From Myxococcales bacterium (GTDB lineage Bacteria > Myxococcota_A > Polyangia > Polyangiales > Polyangiaceae): 64,000 bases of DNA. The notes below the pieces were generated by a model. It saw nothing but the letters and a program-made list of their open reading frames with translations, ran no database searches and was not told the DNA's origin. The DNA is taken from positions 94,443 to 158,442 of the forward strand of contig SECP01000012.1 in the NCBI GenBank assembly GCA_004193285.1, written 5' to 3'. Below are positions 23,482 to 31,592 of this stretch, one piece after another (the stretch's first letter is position 1; every line of letters begins with the position of its first letter). The translations under genes were made by a program, and so were the position numbers.

Positions 23482-24630
23482 ATGACTCGAGCCGCCATGC
23501 GACGAGCCATGACCTTGGGACCAGCGGTTACGTTTTCTCTCGGTTGGGTCGCCGCCCTGCTGCTTTCGCTGGGGGCAGCCTGCAGCGGTGGTGACGGCGG
23601 CCTCGCAGGCTCGGGCAATCCCGGCGGCGCTGCGGCGTCCGGCGGGGCGGGGCAGACGCCCATTGGTGGCACGCCGAGCGCCGGTACCTCCACGACCGGG
23701 GGAGCGTCCGTCGCGGGCACGTCGGCCGGCGGCTCGGCTTCAGGCGGTACGGGCGTTACGGGTGGTGGGGGCGGTACGGCCAGCGTGGCGGGGAGCGCAG
23801 CGGGCGGCGCAGCATCAGGAGGCGGAGGCGGAGTCAGCTCGGCCGGCAGCGGAGGCGTCGGCACCAGCGGCGCCGGCGGCGCCAGCTCCGGCAGCCCCGG
23901 CTGTGGCTCGGCATCCCCGCTCAAGAGCGGCAACTTCAGCGAGATGATCAACGGTACGGAGCGCAAGTACGTGTTGGACGTGCCGGCGAGCTACGACAAA
24001 AACCAAAAGTACCGCTTGGTGTTCGTGTGGCATCCGCTTGGTGGCTCCGCGAGCCAGGTGGTGAGCGGCGGCTACAACGGGCTGAAGCCGCTCTCGCAAG
24101 GAAGCACGATCTTCGTGGCCGCAGACGGCTTGACCGGCATGAATGGCGAGGCGAGCGGCCCCGGTTGGTGGAACGCGGATAACGGAGACATGAAGCTGGT
24201 CAAGGCTATCTTGGACAAGCTGAACGCTGGCTTGTGCATCGACCCGCAGCGCATCTTTTCCACCGGCTTCAGTTTCGGAGGAATGATGTCGTACACCCTC
24301 GGCTACGAGTTCGACGTGTTCCGCGCGATCGCGCCGTGCTCGGGGGATCTGCAGGTCATACCCCACGAGGAAACGTACGACGCGCCGCTGCCCATCATGG
24401 CCTTTCATGGCGACAAGGACGACTTCGTGACCACCGCGCGGGGACGAGCAGCCCGCGACAAATACCTGGCCCGCAACAAGTGCGGCGGCGCGACCATGCC
24501 CGCGGCTCCCAGCCCCTGCGTCGAGTACCAAGGCTGCTCAGCGCCCACGTTTTGGTGCGAATTTCCGGGCGGGCACAACACCTGGTCCGAGCAACCGGCC
24601 GCGATCTGGAAGTTCTTTTCGCAGTTCTGA
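23482..24630 (+). CDS. PHB-depolymerase/feruloyl-esterase-like lipoprotein
   Basis: 382 residues from ATG 23482 with GGAGG just upstream; an earlier in-frame start at 23437 is less likely. Lipoprotein signal ends LGAACSG, followed by a ~120-residue Gly/Ser/Ala/Thr linker. The catalytic domain starts 'KYVLDVPASYDKNQKYRLVFVWHPLGGS' and carries the nucleophile elbow 'STGFSFGGMMSYTLG' (G-F-S-F-G), the acid in 'FHGDKDDFV' and the His in 'WCEFPGGHNTW'. This is the LpqC/PHB-depolymerase esterase family, acting on feruloyl or acetyl esters or short polyesters. The triad is complete, unlike the sibling at 24638-25588. The two genes converge. Confidence 0.88.
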   Translation: MTRAAMRRAMTLGPAVTFSLGWVAALLLSLGAACSGGDGGLAGSGNPGGAAASGGAGQTPIGGTPSAGTSTTGGASVAGTSAGGSASGGTGVTGGGGGTASVAGSAAGGAASGGGGGVSSAGSGGVGTSGAGGASSGSPGCGSASPLKSGNFSEMINGTERKYVLDVPASYDKNQKYRLVFVWHPLGGSASQVVSGGYNGLKPLSQGSTIFVAADGLTGMNGEASGPGWWNADNGDMKLVKAILDKLNAGLCIDPQRIFSTGFSFGGMMSYTLGYEFDVFRAIAPCSGDLQVIPHEETYDAPLPIMAFHGDKDDFVTTARGRAARDKYLARNKCGGATMPAAPSPCVEYQGCSAPTFWCEFPGGHNTWSEQPAAIWKFFSQF

Positions 24631-24637
24631 CCGCGCA

Positions 24638-25588
24638 TCAAAGCGCGTGGCTGCCGAGGATCGGCCACACCACGCTCGGCTCACTGTGCTGGTCCTCGCC
24701 CTCGCGCGTGCAGAGCACGACCTCGGCGCCGCCCGCACAGCCGGGATAGGTAGAGCAGCCGTTCGAGGGCGTCGGGCTCGGCTGGCTGCCACATCGGTCG
24801 AGCTCCGCCCACTTCTCGAACGTGGCGGTGGCTCCGAGGAACGTCAGGGGCATTCCCGGAACGAGTGAGGATACGCCGCCGGCGTAGGGGACGCGCGGAT
24901 CGCCGGTGCTGCGGAAGGAGACGACCGTGACGGGCCGAGAGGGCAGGCAGTCCGCCACGTTCTGTTCCAACAGGTCGAACGCGGCCGGCGCGACGCCCGC
25001 GAAGACGTCCGCCGCATGGCACGCGAGGTAATGGGCCATGCCGCCGCCGGTGAGGACGCCCACCGCGTAAATCCGCGTCGCGTCGATGCAAGCGATGCTC
25101 TGCACCTGGGCGACGACGGCGCGCGCGAACGCGACGTCATCCACGTCCGCCACGCAGCACGGTCCGACGTTCCAGCCCGTTCCGGCGGGCCCGCGCAAAC
25201 CATCCGGAAAAGCCATGACGACGCCTTCGCGATCGAGGGTCGCCGGATAGGGCGAGCTGCGACGCTCACTCTCGCCCGTCTCACCGAGCCCGTGAAAATC
25301 CAGCACCAGCGGCGCTCGGGTCGCCGGGTCGTAAGCGGGCGGAAGATGGAGCAAATAGCTTCGGCTCCGGCCGCCGACGCTCAAGGTTTGGCGCGAGTCG
25401 CCGCTCGGGGGGGAGGTGAGGGTGCAAGCAGGGCTGGCCGAGCTACCGCCACCACCACTGGAGGTGCCTCCCGCCGTGGCGCCCGCGAGGCTCGAGTCTT
25501 GGGTGATCGGATAAAGGTCGACGCTCGAGCACGCGAGGACACTGCCCATCATGGCGATGCGAGCTGGTGCTCGCCAAAGGCAAGTCAT
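24638..25588 (-). CDS. Esterase-like lipoprotein lacking the catalytic serine
   Basis: 316 residues from ATG 25588, overlapping the upstream stop (ATGA). Lipoprotein signal (SVLACSS) and Gly/Ser linker, then a PHB-depolymerase-like fold: 'RSYLLHLPPAYDPATRAPLVL', 'DFHGLGETGES', 'VVMAFPDG'. Where the family has G-x-S-x-G-G-M, this protein reads 'YAVGVLTGGGMAHYLACH': the nucleophilic Ser is Leu. The acid region 'STGDPRVPYAGG' remains; the usual His context near the C-terminus ('EDQHSEPSVVW') is uncertain. It is probably non-catalytic, for example a binding or sensing protein at the end of the sigma/FecR operon. Confidence 0.82.
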   Translation of the reverse strand: MTCLWRAPARIAMMGSVLACSSVDLYPITQDSSLAGATAGGTSSGGGGSSASPACTLTSPPSGDSRQTLSVGGRSRSYLLHLPPAYDPATRAPLVLDFHGLGETGESERRSSPYPATLDREGVVMAFPDGLRGPAGTGWNVGPCCVADVDDVAFARAVVAQVQSIACIDATRIYAVGVLTGGGMAHYLACHAADVFAGVAPAAFDLLEQNVADCLPSRPVTVVSFRSTGDPRVPYAGGVSSLVPGMPLTFLGATATFEKWAELDRCGSQPSPTPSNGCSTYPGCAGGAEVVLCTREGEDQHSEPSVVWPILGSHAL

Positions 25589-26637
25589 AGCCAAGCGCCC
25601 ACCATCAGGTTCGCGACCAGGCTGGGGCGCCCGGTGCTGCCGACCCGCTCGTCCAAGACATGGATGGCGACCCGAGGCTGGGCGAGCTGAAGGTGTCCGC
25701 TGAGCGTCGCGAAGTAGCCGGCAGGCAGGAGGAAGCGCGCCCCTGCGCCCGCATCGAGCAGCAGCGACCAGTGCTCCACCGAGTGGCCCCGCGAGGGCGC
25801 AACCGCTTCGCCTTCCAGCGAGGCGTGGGTGGCGCCCGCCGCGAGGGAAAGATACGGGGTCAACGCTCGCAGAGACAGCGGGCAGTAACAGAGCCCCAGC
25901 GCAACGTAGCTTTGCGCCACCCGGACCGTTCCGCTCGGCGCTCGCAACGCGGGCCGCGTACCCAGCCCAGACAACGTCGCATTCAGCACCCAGGGCGGCC
26001 GCGCCCGCCAGCCAACCCGCAGCACCGGCATGAGCGCCGGACCAACGCCGTCCACCCCGGTGAGCAGCGCGCCCCCCAGCTCCAGCCCGAAACGCGGGCC
26101 GAAAGAGAGCTCCGTCGCGTCCGTCTTGCTGGTCGATGCGGCCTTGCGGGGTGCCGGCTTCTCTTCCGCGCGCGGCTTCGCTTGGTCGGCCAGCTCCGCC
26201 TCCACGTCGTAGGAGCGCAGGACCTCGATGGCCCGGATGGCGAGCGTGCCCGCGCGATCTGGCTCGTCGCGCTCGACGACGACGCGCGCCACCTGCGAGC
26301 GGCGCGGGGAACGCTGAAAAATCCAGACGTCTACGGCGCGCGCCCCTGGCTCCGGCACGACCTCGAGCGCGGCGTCGATACCGCGCTCGTCTGCCTCTTG
26401 CTCCAGCCACGCCCTCGCGTCGCCGGTACCCTGCGGACGATTCAGCAGCACGACCTCGTAGCGAAGCGCAGCCAGCTCTCCGCGCAATCGGAACGCTACC
26501 TCGGAGAGGGCGGGAGACGAGTCCGCATTCAAGAGCGCGACGGTGGCCGCCGGCGCGCTGCCGGCCCACAGCAGCGCGGCCCCGAGCAGGGTGAGCGCGC
26601 GCACGAAACGGGAGTACGAGCCTGACACCGGCTTCAC
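25585..26637 (-). CDS. Envelope protein of unknown family, third gene of sigma/FecR operon
   Basis: 350 residues. Signal peptide 1-31 (ends SAPAA). Residues ~32-145 look like an alpha/beta domain ('TVALLNADSSPALSEVAFRL', 'VVERDEPDRAGTLAIRAIEV'), then an Ala/Lys-rich linker. Residues ~175-350 alternate polar and hydrophobic residues with frequent Gly and aromatic turns ('LSFGPRFGLELGGAL', 'YVALGLCYCPLS', 'YLSLAAGATHA'), suggesting a small outer-membrane beta-barrel. No named family recognised. Start ATG overlaps the FecR stop and its stop overlaps the next start, both by 4 nt. The arrangement suggests a surface component tied to the sigma/FecR pair. Confidence 0.75.
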   Translation of the reverse strand: MKPVSGSYSRFVRALTLLGAALLWAGSAPAATVALLNADSSPALSEVAFRLRGELAALRYEVVLLNRPQGTGDARAWLEQEADERGIDAALEVVPEPGARAVDVWIFQRSPRRSQVARVVVERDEPDRAGTLAIRAIEVLRSYDVEAELADQAKPRAEEKPAPRKAASTSKTDATELSFGPRFGLELGGALLTGVDGVGPALMPVLRVGWRARPPWVLNATLSGLGTRPALRAPSGTVRVAQSYVALGLCYCPLSLRALTPYLSLAAGATHASLEGEAVAPSRGHSVEHWSLLLDAGAGARFLLPAGYFATLSGHLQLAQPRVAIHVLDERVGSTGRPSLVANLMVGAWL

Positions 26638-27917
26638 TCGGCGACGCGGAGCAGTGTTCGCGCGGCGCCGGCGTAGCTGCCGCCCGGAAACCGCCTCAGG
26701 TAAGCTTCCGCAATCGGCCGCGCCGCCGCGGGCCCTTCCAGCTCGTTGCTGAGGGTCATCTTCCTGCCCAGCGCCTCCGCCGCATAGGTACCGCGGGGCG
26801 CGCGCGCGAGGTACTCGTCGTAGCGTGATAGCGCCGTGGCCCGCCCGGAGGCGCGGAGCTCAGCGACACGGCCCAGGAGGAAGATCGCCTCCGTCGAGCG
26901 TGGCGAGGCGGGAAAGCGCCGCCTTTGTGCGAGCAGCGCGCTCTGCGCCAGCTCGACCCGGCGTCGATAGCGAGCAGCGTCCGCGAGCGCGAAAAGGTCC
27001 TCGCTAGGAGCTGTCTCCAGCGTGGCTTCGGTACCAGCGCGCTCTGCCTCGGCAAGGATGCGGTCGAATTCGCCATTGGCCAGGGCCGCTGGCCATTGCC
27101 GCGTCGGCAGGCTCGTCACGGACGAGGACGGCTTGGGCGCGGCCGGCAGGTCCGCGGTTGCCGCCGCTCCCGGCTCGGCTGCGAGCGGCGACGCTGCCGG
27201 TGCCGCCGGCGTCGTCCCGACGGAGGCGGGAGCGGCCGCGCGCTCTTCCGTGATCACGGTCTCGGCCTTCGGCAAGCTCACGCTGAGCTTCTGGCCCGGG
27301 CGCACGACGAAGTCTTCGCCCAGCAAGGGGCCGCTCACGACGACTCGCCCGTGGCGCAGCGTGAGCTCGAAGCGCTCGCTCGTCGGATCCCAATCGACGG
27401 TGAAGTCCGTACCCTTGACCGTGACCACGAACGGACCGGACTCCACCGACCAGCGCGGCTCACGCGTCTTCGTGATCCGCAGTGACGCGGAGCCGCGGTC
27501 CAGCAGCAGACGCACGCCGGTCTTGGCGTCGATACGGAGCCGCCCGCGACCACCGGGGCTGAGCGCGCACTGGCTGCCCTCGTCGAACGACAGCCGGATT
27601 CCCGAAGCTCCCGACTCCGAGAGGTAACCGCCCTGCAGGAGCTGCCCGCCTTCGATCCGGCTCACCGCCACCGGGCGTTCGGGTGGCGCTCCACGGCCGC
27701 GCCACACGAGCGCAGCGACGAGCAGCAGCGCGCCAACGAGTGAAAAGGCGACCGTCCAAGAGAGCTTGCGTGGCGAACGCCGGCGCCCAGCCAAGCGGGT
27801 GTGCAATGCCGAAAGCCCGCGCTCGAGCTGCACCTGGCTCGGCGGGGCCGGCGCGTCACGCAGCAGCTCCGTGAGCCGAGCCAGCGCTCTCGAGTCTTCG
27901 GGAGCGTCGTGACTCAC
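26634..27917 (-). CDS. FecR-like membrane protein (putative anti-sigma factor/sensor)
   Basis: 427 residues from GTG 27917, overlapping the sigma factor stop (GTGA). An N-terminal ~50-residue cytoplasmic part, one membrane helix ('WTVAFSLVGALLLVAALVW'), then a FecR domain in the periplasm ('GPFVVTVKGTDFTVDWDP', 'FELTLRHGRVVVSGPL', 'VVRPGQKLSVSLP'). An Ala/Pro linker leads to C-terminal TPR-like helices ('AIFLLGRVAELRASGRATAL', 'LRRFPGGSYAGAARTLLRVA'). FecR proteins transmit a surface signal to a cognate ECF-type sigma factor; the position directly behind a sigma gene fits that role. The TPR tail is an addition to the simple FecR plan. Confidence 0.85.
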   Translation of the reverse strand: MSHDAPEDSRALARLTELLRDAPAPPSQVQLERGLSALHTRLAGRRRSPRKLSWTVAFSLVGALLLVAALVWRGRGAPPERPVAVSRIEGGQLLQGGYLSESGASGIRLSFDEGSQCALSPGGRGRLRIDAKTGVRLLLDRGSASLRITKTREPRWSVESGPFVVTVKGTDFTVDWDPTSERFELTLRHGRVVVSGPLLGEDFVVRPGQKLSVSLPKAETVITEERAAAPASVGTTPAAPAASPLAAEPGAAATADLPAAPKPSSSVTSLPTRQWPAALANGEFDRILAEAERAGTEATLETAPSEDLFALADAARYRRRVELAQSALLAQRRRFPASPRSTEAIFLLGRVAELRASGRATALSRYDEYLARAPRGTYAAEALGRKMTLSNELEGPAAARPIAEAYLRRFPGGSYAGAARTLLRVAE

Positions 27918-28552
27918 GTGAGCCTCCCGAGACCGCGTTCTTCGAGGTCCGCGAATAGCGGCTCCTGCCGCGCCCATTTCGACAGTCGCTCGGAGGTCTT
28001 GAGCAGCGAGCGCTTCACGGTGGACTCGGAGAGCTCCATCACCTTCGCGATCTCGTCCACCGTCATCGACTCCACGCGGCGCAGCACGAAGACCAAGCGA
28101 TCGCGAGCCGACAATCGATCGAGCAGCGCGTAAAACTTCATCAGCGAATCGCGAGCCTCGATGTCTAGCGTGAAGTGGCGGAGATCCGCGAGCGCCTCGG
28201 GGCGATGAAACGATAGCCAGCGCCGCAGGCGCCGGTAGCGGAGCGCGGTTTTCAGCACGCGAATCGCCACGGAGTAGACGAAGCTTCGGAGGCTCTTCGG
28301 GTCACGCAGCGAGGCCGCGAGCGCGCAGACCCGGTAGAAGACCTCCTGCCCGATGTCCTCCGCGTCCGCGCGCGAGCCAAGCGTGCGCTCGGCCATGACG
28401 AGCACCATCGGCGCGAAGCGTCGCCACACCTCGCTGACGGCCCAGGGCTCACCTGCGCCGAGCGCCAGCGCGAGCTCGGCGTCGCTCGTCTCGCGCCGGT
28501 TCGGGCTTGATACCAGCGAGAGCGGCGCGCGAACGTGGCTAGCCATTTTCAA
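27914..28552 (-). CDS. ECF-type RNA polymerase sigma factor
   Basis: 212 residues. Region 2: 'AVSEVWRRFAPMVLVMAERTL' and 'SRADAEDIGQEVFYRVCALA' (core binding and -10 recognition). Region 4 helix-turn-helix: 'RDRLVFVLRRVESMTVDEIAKVMELSESTVKRSLLKTSE' recognises the -35 box. No region 1 or 3, so ECF-like size. The stop overlaps the start of the FecR-like gene, so sigma and regulator are co-translated. It heads a four-gene chain with 4-nt overlaps (28552 down to 24638). Likely activated by an outer surface signal and probably autoregulated; the target promoter cannot be named. Confidence 0.92.
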   Translation of the reverse strand: MKMASHVRAPLSLVSSPNRRETSDAELALALGAGEPWAVSEVWRRFAPMVLVMAERTLGSRADAEDIGQEVFYRVCALAASLRDPKSLRSFVYSVAIRVLKTALRYRRLRRWLSFHRPEALADLRHFTLDIEARDSLMKFYALLDRLSARDRLVFVLRRVESMTVDEIAKVMELSESTVKRSLLKTSERLSKWARQEPLFADLEERGLGRLT

Positions 28553-28565
28553 CGTGGTCGCTGCT

Positions 28566-29768
28566 TCACGGCAGGTGAGCCGACTTGACCTCCCACGCGC
28601 TGTCCGAGCAGTACTTACAGCCGGCGCCGACCAGCGCGCCTTTGCCAGTCGCCCCTTGGTCGTCTTTCAACCACCAGTTGAGCCACGCCAAATTGATTTT
28701 GGTGAAGTCGCCGCCGCGGTTCGAGAACAGGTCTCCGCCGTGGCCGAGGTTCTTGCTGAACCACATGAGCGGGACCGTGAGCGCGCTGATGTTGTCGTAG
28801 TCGCGCTTGCCATTGGGGTAGGCGTTGTCGCTCGCTCCGCCTTCTACCAGCAGCACCGGCGTGTGAATGGAAGCGTAGAAGGCCTGGTTCGCGCTGAACA
28901 TGCCGCTGCTGTTGAGGCCCCACGTCGTCATCCGCGGATCGCCGGCCGTGCCCTCCGCCATCAGCCCTCCACACGAAAAGCCGTTGGCCGCTACCTTCGT
29001 GGTGTCCAGGCTTTGGTAGTACGCGCTGCAAGCCTTGCCGTTTTCGGCGATGGCCCAGTCGATGTAGGCCAGCAGCGGCTTGGCCATCCCGACGACGTCA
29101 CCGGACTGAGTCCGATTGCCGGAGCCGCCAGGAGTGCCGTCCGCGACGACGAAGTAGCCATGGGAGGCGATCTCCGCCATGGCGGCTTGGTTCGAGAGCC
29201 CGTCCTTCGAGCAGCCGCCTTCGCCCCAAACGAAGATCGGATATTTCTTCCCGCTCCCCAAGTCGGCGGGGCGGAAGATGGTGCCTTCCTTGATGCCCGC
29301 GTCGGAGTTGGTCTCGATGACTACCTCATGAGAGCCGCTTCCGGAGCCTTTGGCGGTCGCTGCTTTCGAGGCGGTGCATGGGCCGCTGTTGCCGCCTCCG
29401 CCTCCGCCTCCGCTGCCACTGCTACCGGCGGCGCCGCCAGCTCCGCCGGGCCCACTCCCAGCCGCTCCGCCTCCGCCAGTCGCCCCACCGGTGGAGCTTC
29501 CTCCCGGCCCCGAGCCTCCGCCAGCGGATGCTCCGCCGGTAGTGCCCGAGCCGCTGGCGCCGCTGCTGGCGGTTCCCGCGGTGCTCGGCGCTCCTCCGGT
29601 CATGCCGCTCGTCCCCGCTGAGCTCTGTGAGCCACCGCCACCGCCGCTGCCGCTGCTCGTTCCGCCGGCGCTAGCTGGCGGGCCGTCGTCCGTGCCGCTG
29701 CATCCTGCGATCGCCAAACCCAGCCCTGCGAGCCCTGAGACCCAGCCAAGCGACTTCACGTTCATCAT
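28566..29768 (-). CDS. Alpha/beta hydrolase lipoprotein with Gly/Ser linker
   Basis: 400 residues (Met2 at 29765 is equivalent). Lipoprotein signal ends AIAGCSG; residues ~25-125 are Gly/Ser/Ala/Thr linker. The hydrolase domain has 'KKYPIFVWGEGGCSKDGLSN' (oxyanion region), the nucleophile elbow 'ANGFSCGGLMAEG' (G-F-S-C-G), 'VLLVEGGASDNAYPNGK' (acid region) and 'NLGHGGDLFSN' (His). It resembles chlorophyllase/cutinase-like or PET-hydrolase-like exported esterases. Its 3' end is only 13 nt upstream of the sigma factor start, so read-through from this gene into the sigma operon is possible. Confidence 0.82.
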   Translation of the reverse strand: MMNVKSLGWVSGLAGLGLAIAGCSGTDDGPPASAGGTSSGSGGGGGSQSSAGTSGMTGGAPSTAGTASSGASGSGTTGGASAGGGSGPGGSSTGGATGGGGAAGSGPGGAGGAAGSSGSGGGGGGGNSGPCTASKAATAKGSGSGSHEVVIETNSDAGIKEGTIFRPADLGSGKKYPIFVWGEGGCSKDGLSNQAAMAEIASHGYFVVADGTPGGSGNRTQSGDVVGMAKPLLAYIDWAIAENGKACSAYYQSLDTTKVAANGFSCGGLMAEGTAGDPRMTTWGLNSSGMFSANQAFYASIHTPVLLVEGGASDNAYPNGKRDYDNISALTVPLMWFSKNLGHGGDLFSNRGGDFTKINLAWLNWWLKDDQGATGKGALVGAGCKYCSDSAWEVKSAHLP

Positions 29769-29954
29769 CTCGCGACTCCTGTGCCGAGAGGCTCGAGCCT
29801 CTTCGCCGTCGCAGTTGCACCCCGCCCGGCGATTGGTTCAGGAAACGACGTCGCGGCGTCGCGCGCGGGCGGCTGGAAGCGCAAACTTCAGGCGCACTGC
29901 AACCTTCCGGCAGGGACGAATCTCGAGCTGAGGCTCGCGGAGACGCGGCTCGGC

Positions 29955-30197
29955 TCAGTCTTTTCGGATCTCTTCGGCCACCTTCTTGTCGACCTTGTCG
30001 ATGACCTTGCTCGTCTCGTCCGCGGCCTCCTTGGCGCCTTGCTCCACTTTGCGCCCTGTCTCCTTGAGGTCTTGCTTCACCTGCTCGGTGTCCACCTCCT
30101 TCACCTCCTCCTTGATGGCTTTGCCCGTGTCATCGCAGGCGAGCGAAAGCAAGCTGAGGCCAATACCGAGAGTCAGGGCGCGGGCGGGCGTGATCAT
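29955..30197 (-). CDS. Small charged lipoprotein
   Basis: 80 residues from ATG 30197. Signal with lipobox 'LSLLSLACDD', then a strongly charged helical segment rich in Lys/Glu/Asp ('KAIKEEVKEVDTEQVKQDL', 'GAKEAADETSKVIDKVDKKV') that would form a coiled coil, comparable in style to small outer-membrane lipoproteins or entericidin-like peptides. An earlier in-frame start exists but would hide the signal peptide. No function assigned. Divergent from the GST gene. Confidence 0.7.
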   Translation of the reverse strand: MITPARALTLGIGLSLLSLACDDTGKAIKEEVKEVDTEQVKQDLKETGRKVEQGAKEAADETSKVIDKVDKKVAEEIRKD

Positions 30198-30356
30198 GGC
30201 CGGCGTCAAGCAAGCGAGATGCCACCGCCAGACTCCGCGGGCTTCCGTTGCCGGTACCGCGTTCCGGGGCAGTTTTGCGCGAGACGCAGACATGTCACGC
30301 AGCACCTTGGGGCGCACGCGCTGGACGCGAAGGCGCTAAGCGCCTTTGCTCACCTC

Positions 30357-31031
30357 ATGAACGAATCGCCGCGTTTGGTCGTGCACCACCTCGAGTACTC
30401 GCGCTCGCTGCGCGTGCTGTGGTTGCTCGAAGAGCTGAGCGTGCCGTACGAGATCCGGCGCTACGCGCGAGATCGCAATTTCCGCGCGCCGCCGGAGCTC
30501 AAGGCGGTGCATCCGCTCGGTCGCTCTCCGGTCGTGGAGGTGGACGGCCATGTGCTGGCCGAATCCGGCGCCATCATCGAGTACTTGGTGGAGCGCGAAG
30601 GCGGCAAGCTCCGCCCGACGGATTTGGAGCAGCTCCTTCGGTACCGCTTCTTCCTCCACTACGCCGAAGGCTCGGCGATGCCGCCACTACTGGTGCAGCT
30701 TTTGGTGGAGAAGATTCGCGCGCAGGCCGTCCCCTTCTTCATCAAGCCGATCACGCGCAAGGTAGCCGGTGGGCTGGAGGAGGGCTTCTCCGCGCCGGCG
30801 ATCGCGACTCACTTTGGTTTCGTGGAGAGCGAGCTGGCGACGCGCCCCTACTTTGCGGGTCAGGACTTCACGGCGGCCGACATCCAGATGATCTACCCGG
30901 TGGAAGCCGCCTTGCTCCGCAGTGGGGGTGAGTGGCCGAGCCTCCGCGCCTGGCGTGACCGAGTGACGGCTCGTCCTGCTTTTCAGCGCGCGCAATCGAA
31001 GGGCGGAGCGGCCATGCCGCCGAAAACGTAG
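30357..31031 (+). CDS. Glutathione S-transferase family protein
   Basis: 224 residues from ATG 30357. N-terminal thioredoxin-like half: 'HHLEYSRSLRVLWLLEELSVPYE' (Ser/Arg of the active-site segment), 'HPLGRSPVVEVDGHVLAESGAIIEYL' (cis-Pro and the glutathione-binding E-S-G-A). C-terminal helical half: 'YFAGQDFTAADIQMIYPVEAA', the N-capping box of GSTs. Close in pattern to the bacterial GST group similar to yeast Gtt1. Cytosolic conjugation or peroxidase role; substrate unknown. Confidence 0.9.
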   Translation: MNESPRLVVHHLEYSRSLRVLWLLEELSVPYEIRRYARDRNFRAPPELKAVHPLGRSPVVEVDGHVLAESGAIIEYLVEREGGKLRPTDLEQLLRYRFFLHYAEGSAMPPLLVQLLVEKIRAQAVPFFIKPITRKVAGGLEEGFSAPAIATHFGFVESELATRPYFAGQDFTAADIQMIYPVEAALLRSGGEWPSLRAWRDRVTARPAFQRAQSKGGAAMPPKT

Positions 31032-31069
31032 CGTCCCCGGCTGGCCGGCAATCCGCTACGATTCGAGCA

Positions 31070-31531
31070 ATGACCCCCCGGCGGATCGCGCTCGTTGCTG
31101 CTGCGCTGCTGGCTACGGTGCTGCTCGGCTCGTGGCTTTATCGCTCGGACGAAGAGCTCGTTCGGGCCGCTGCCGACGCGATCGTGGAGGGAGCCAACCA
31201 GGGGCCTCTGGAGCTCACGCGCGCGCTCGAGGAGCACGCCACCGACCGCGTGACCATCACCGTCTCCGATTTACCGGAGCCATTGGTCGGGCGCGCAGCC
31301 ATCGTGGCGGCGGCGAGTCGTACCGCGACGATGGGCCGCAAGCTGAGCTTCCGCCTGCAGCACGTCGAAGTATCCGTCGAAGGCGGTCATGCGCGCCTGA
31401 ACGCCGAGCTCGTCGCGACGCTGCAGCTCGGCTTGCGAGGGTTCAGTAGCGCCCGCAGCGGCGTGGGACTGTTCGAAAAGCTCGACGGACGCTTTCGCTT
31501 GACCTCCGCGGAAGTCGGCGGCGAGCGCTGA
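31070..31531 (+). CDS. Small membrane-anchored NTF2/SnoaL-like protein
   Basis: 153 residues. An N-terminal membrane segment or uncleaved signal ('IALVAAALLATVLLGSWLY') is followed by ~120 residues with the helix-helix-sheet order of the NTF2/SnoaL-like fold ('LTRALEEHATDRVTITVSDL', 'VGRAAIVAAASRTATMG', 'VEVSVEGGHARLNAELVATL', 'FEKLDGRFRLTSAEV'). It resembles the 'nuclear transport factor 2 family' proteins of unknown role found downstream of various genes. Located 38 nt after the GST gene on the same strand. Confidence 0.7.
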   Translation: MTPRRIALVAAALLATVLLGSWLYRSDEELVRAAADAIVEGANQGPLELTRALEEHATDRVTITVSDLPEPLVGRAAIVAAASRTATMGRKLSFRLQHVEVSVEGGHARLNAELVATLQLGLRGFSSARSGVGLFEKLDGRFRLTSAEVGGER

Positions 31532-31592
31532 GCTCGAGACATGAGCCGCTCAGCGGGTGGCGGCTCGGGTGCGCGCCGTTCACGCTAGGACC

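Noticed and set aside
28353..29621. 422-codon plus-strand frame opposite the sigma factor and hydrolase
   Set aside because: Spans parts of two real minus-strand genes and has no recognisable domain.
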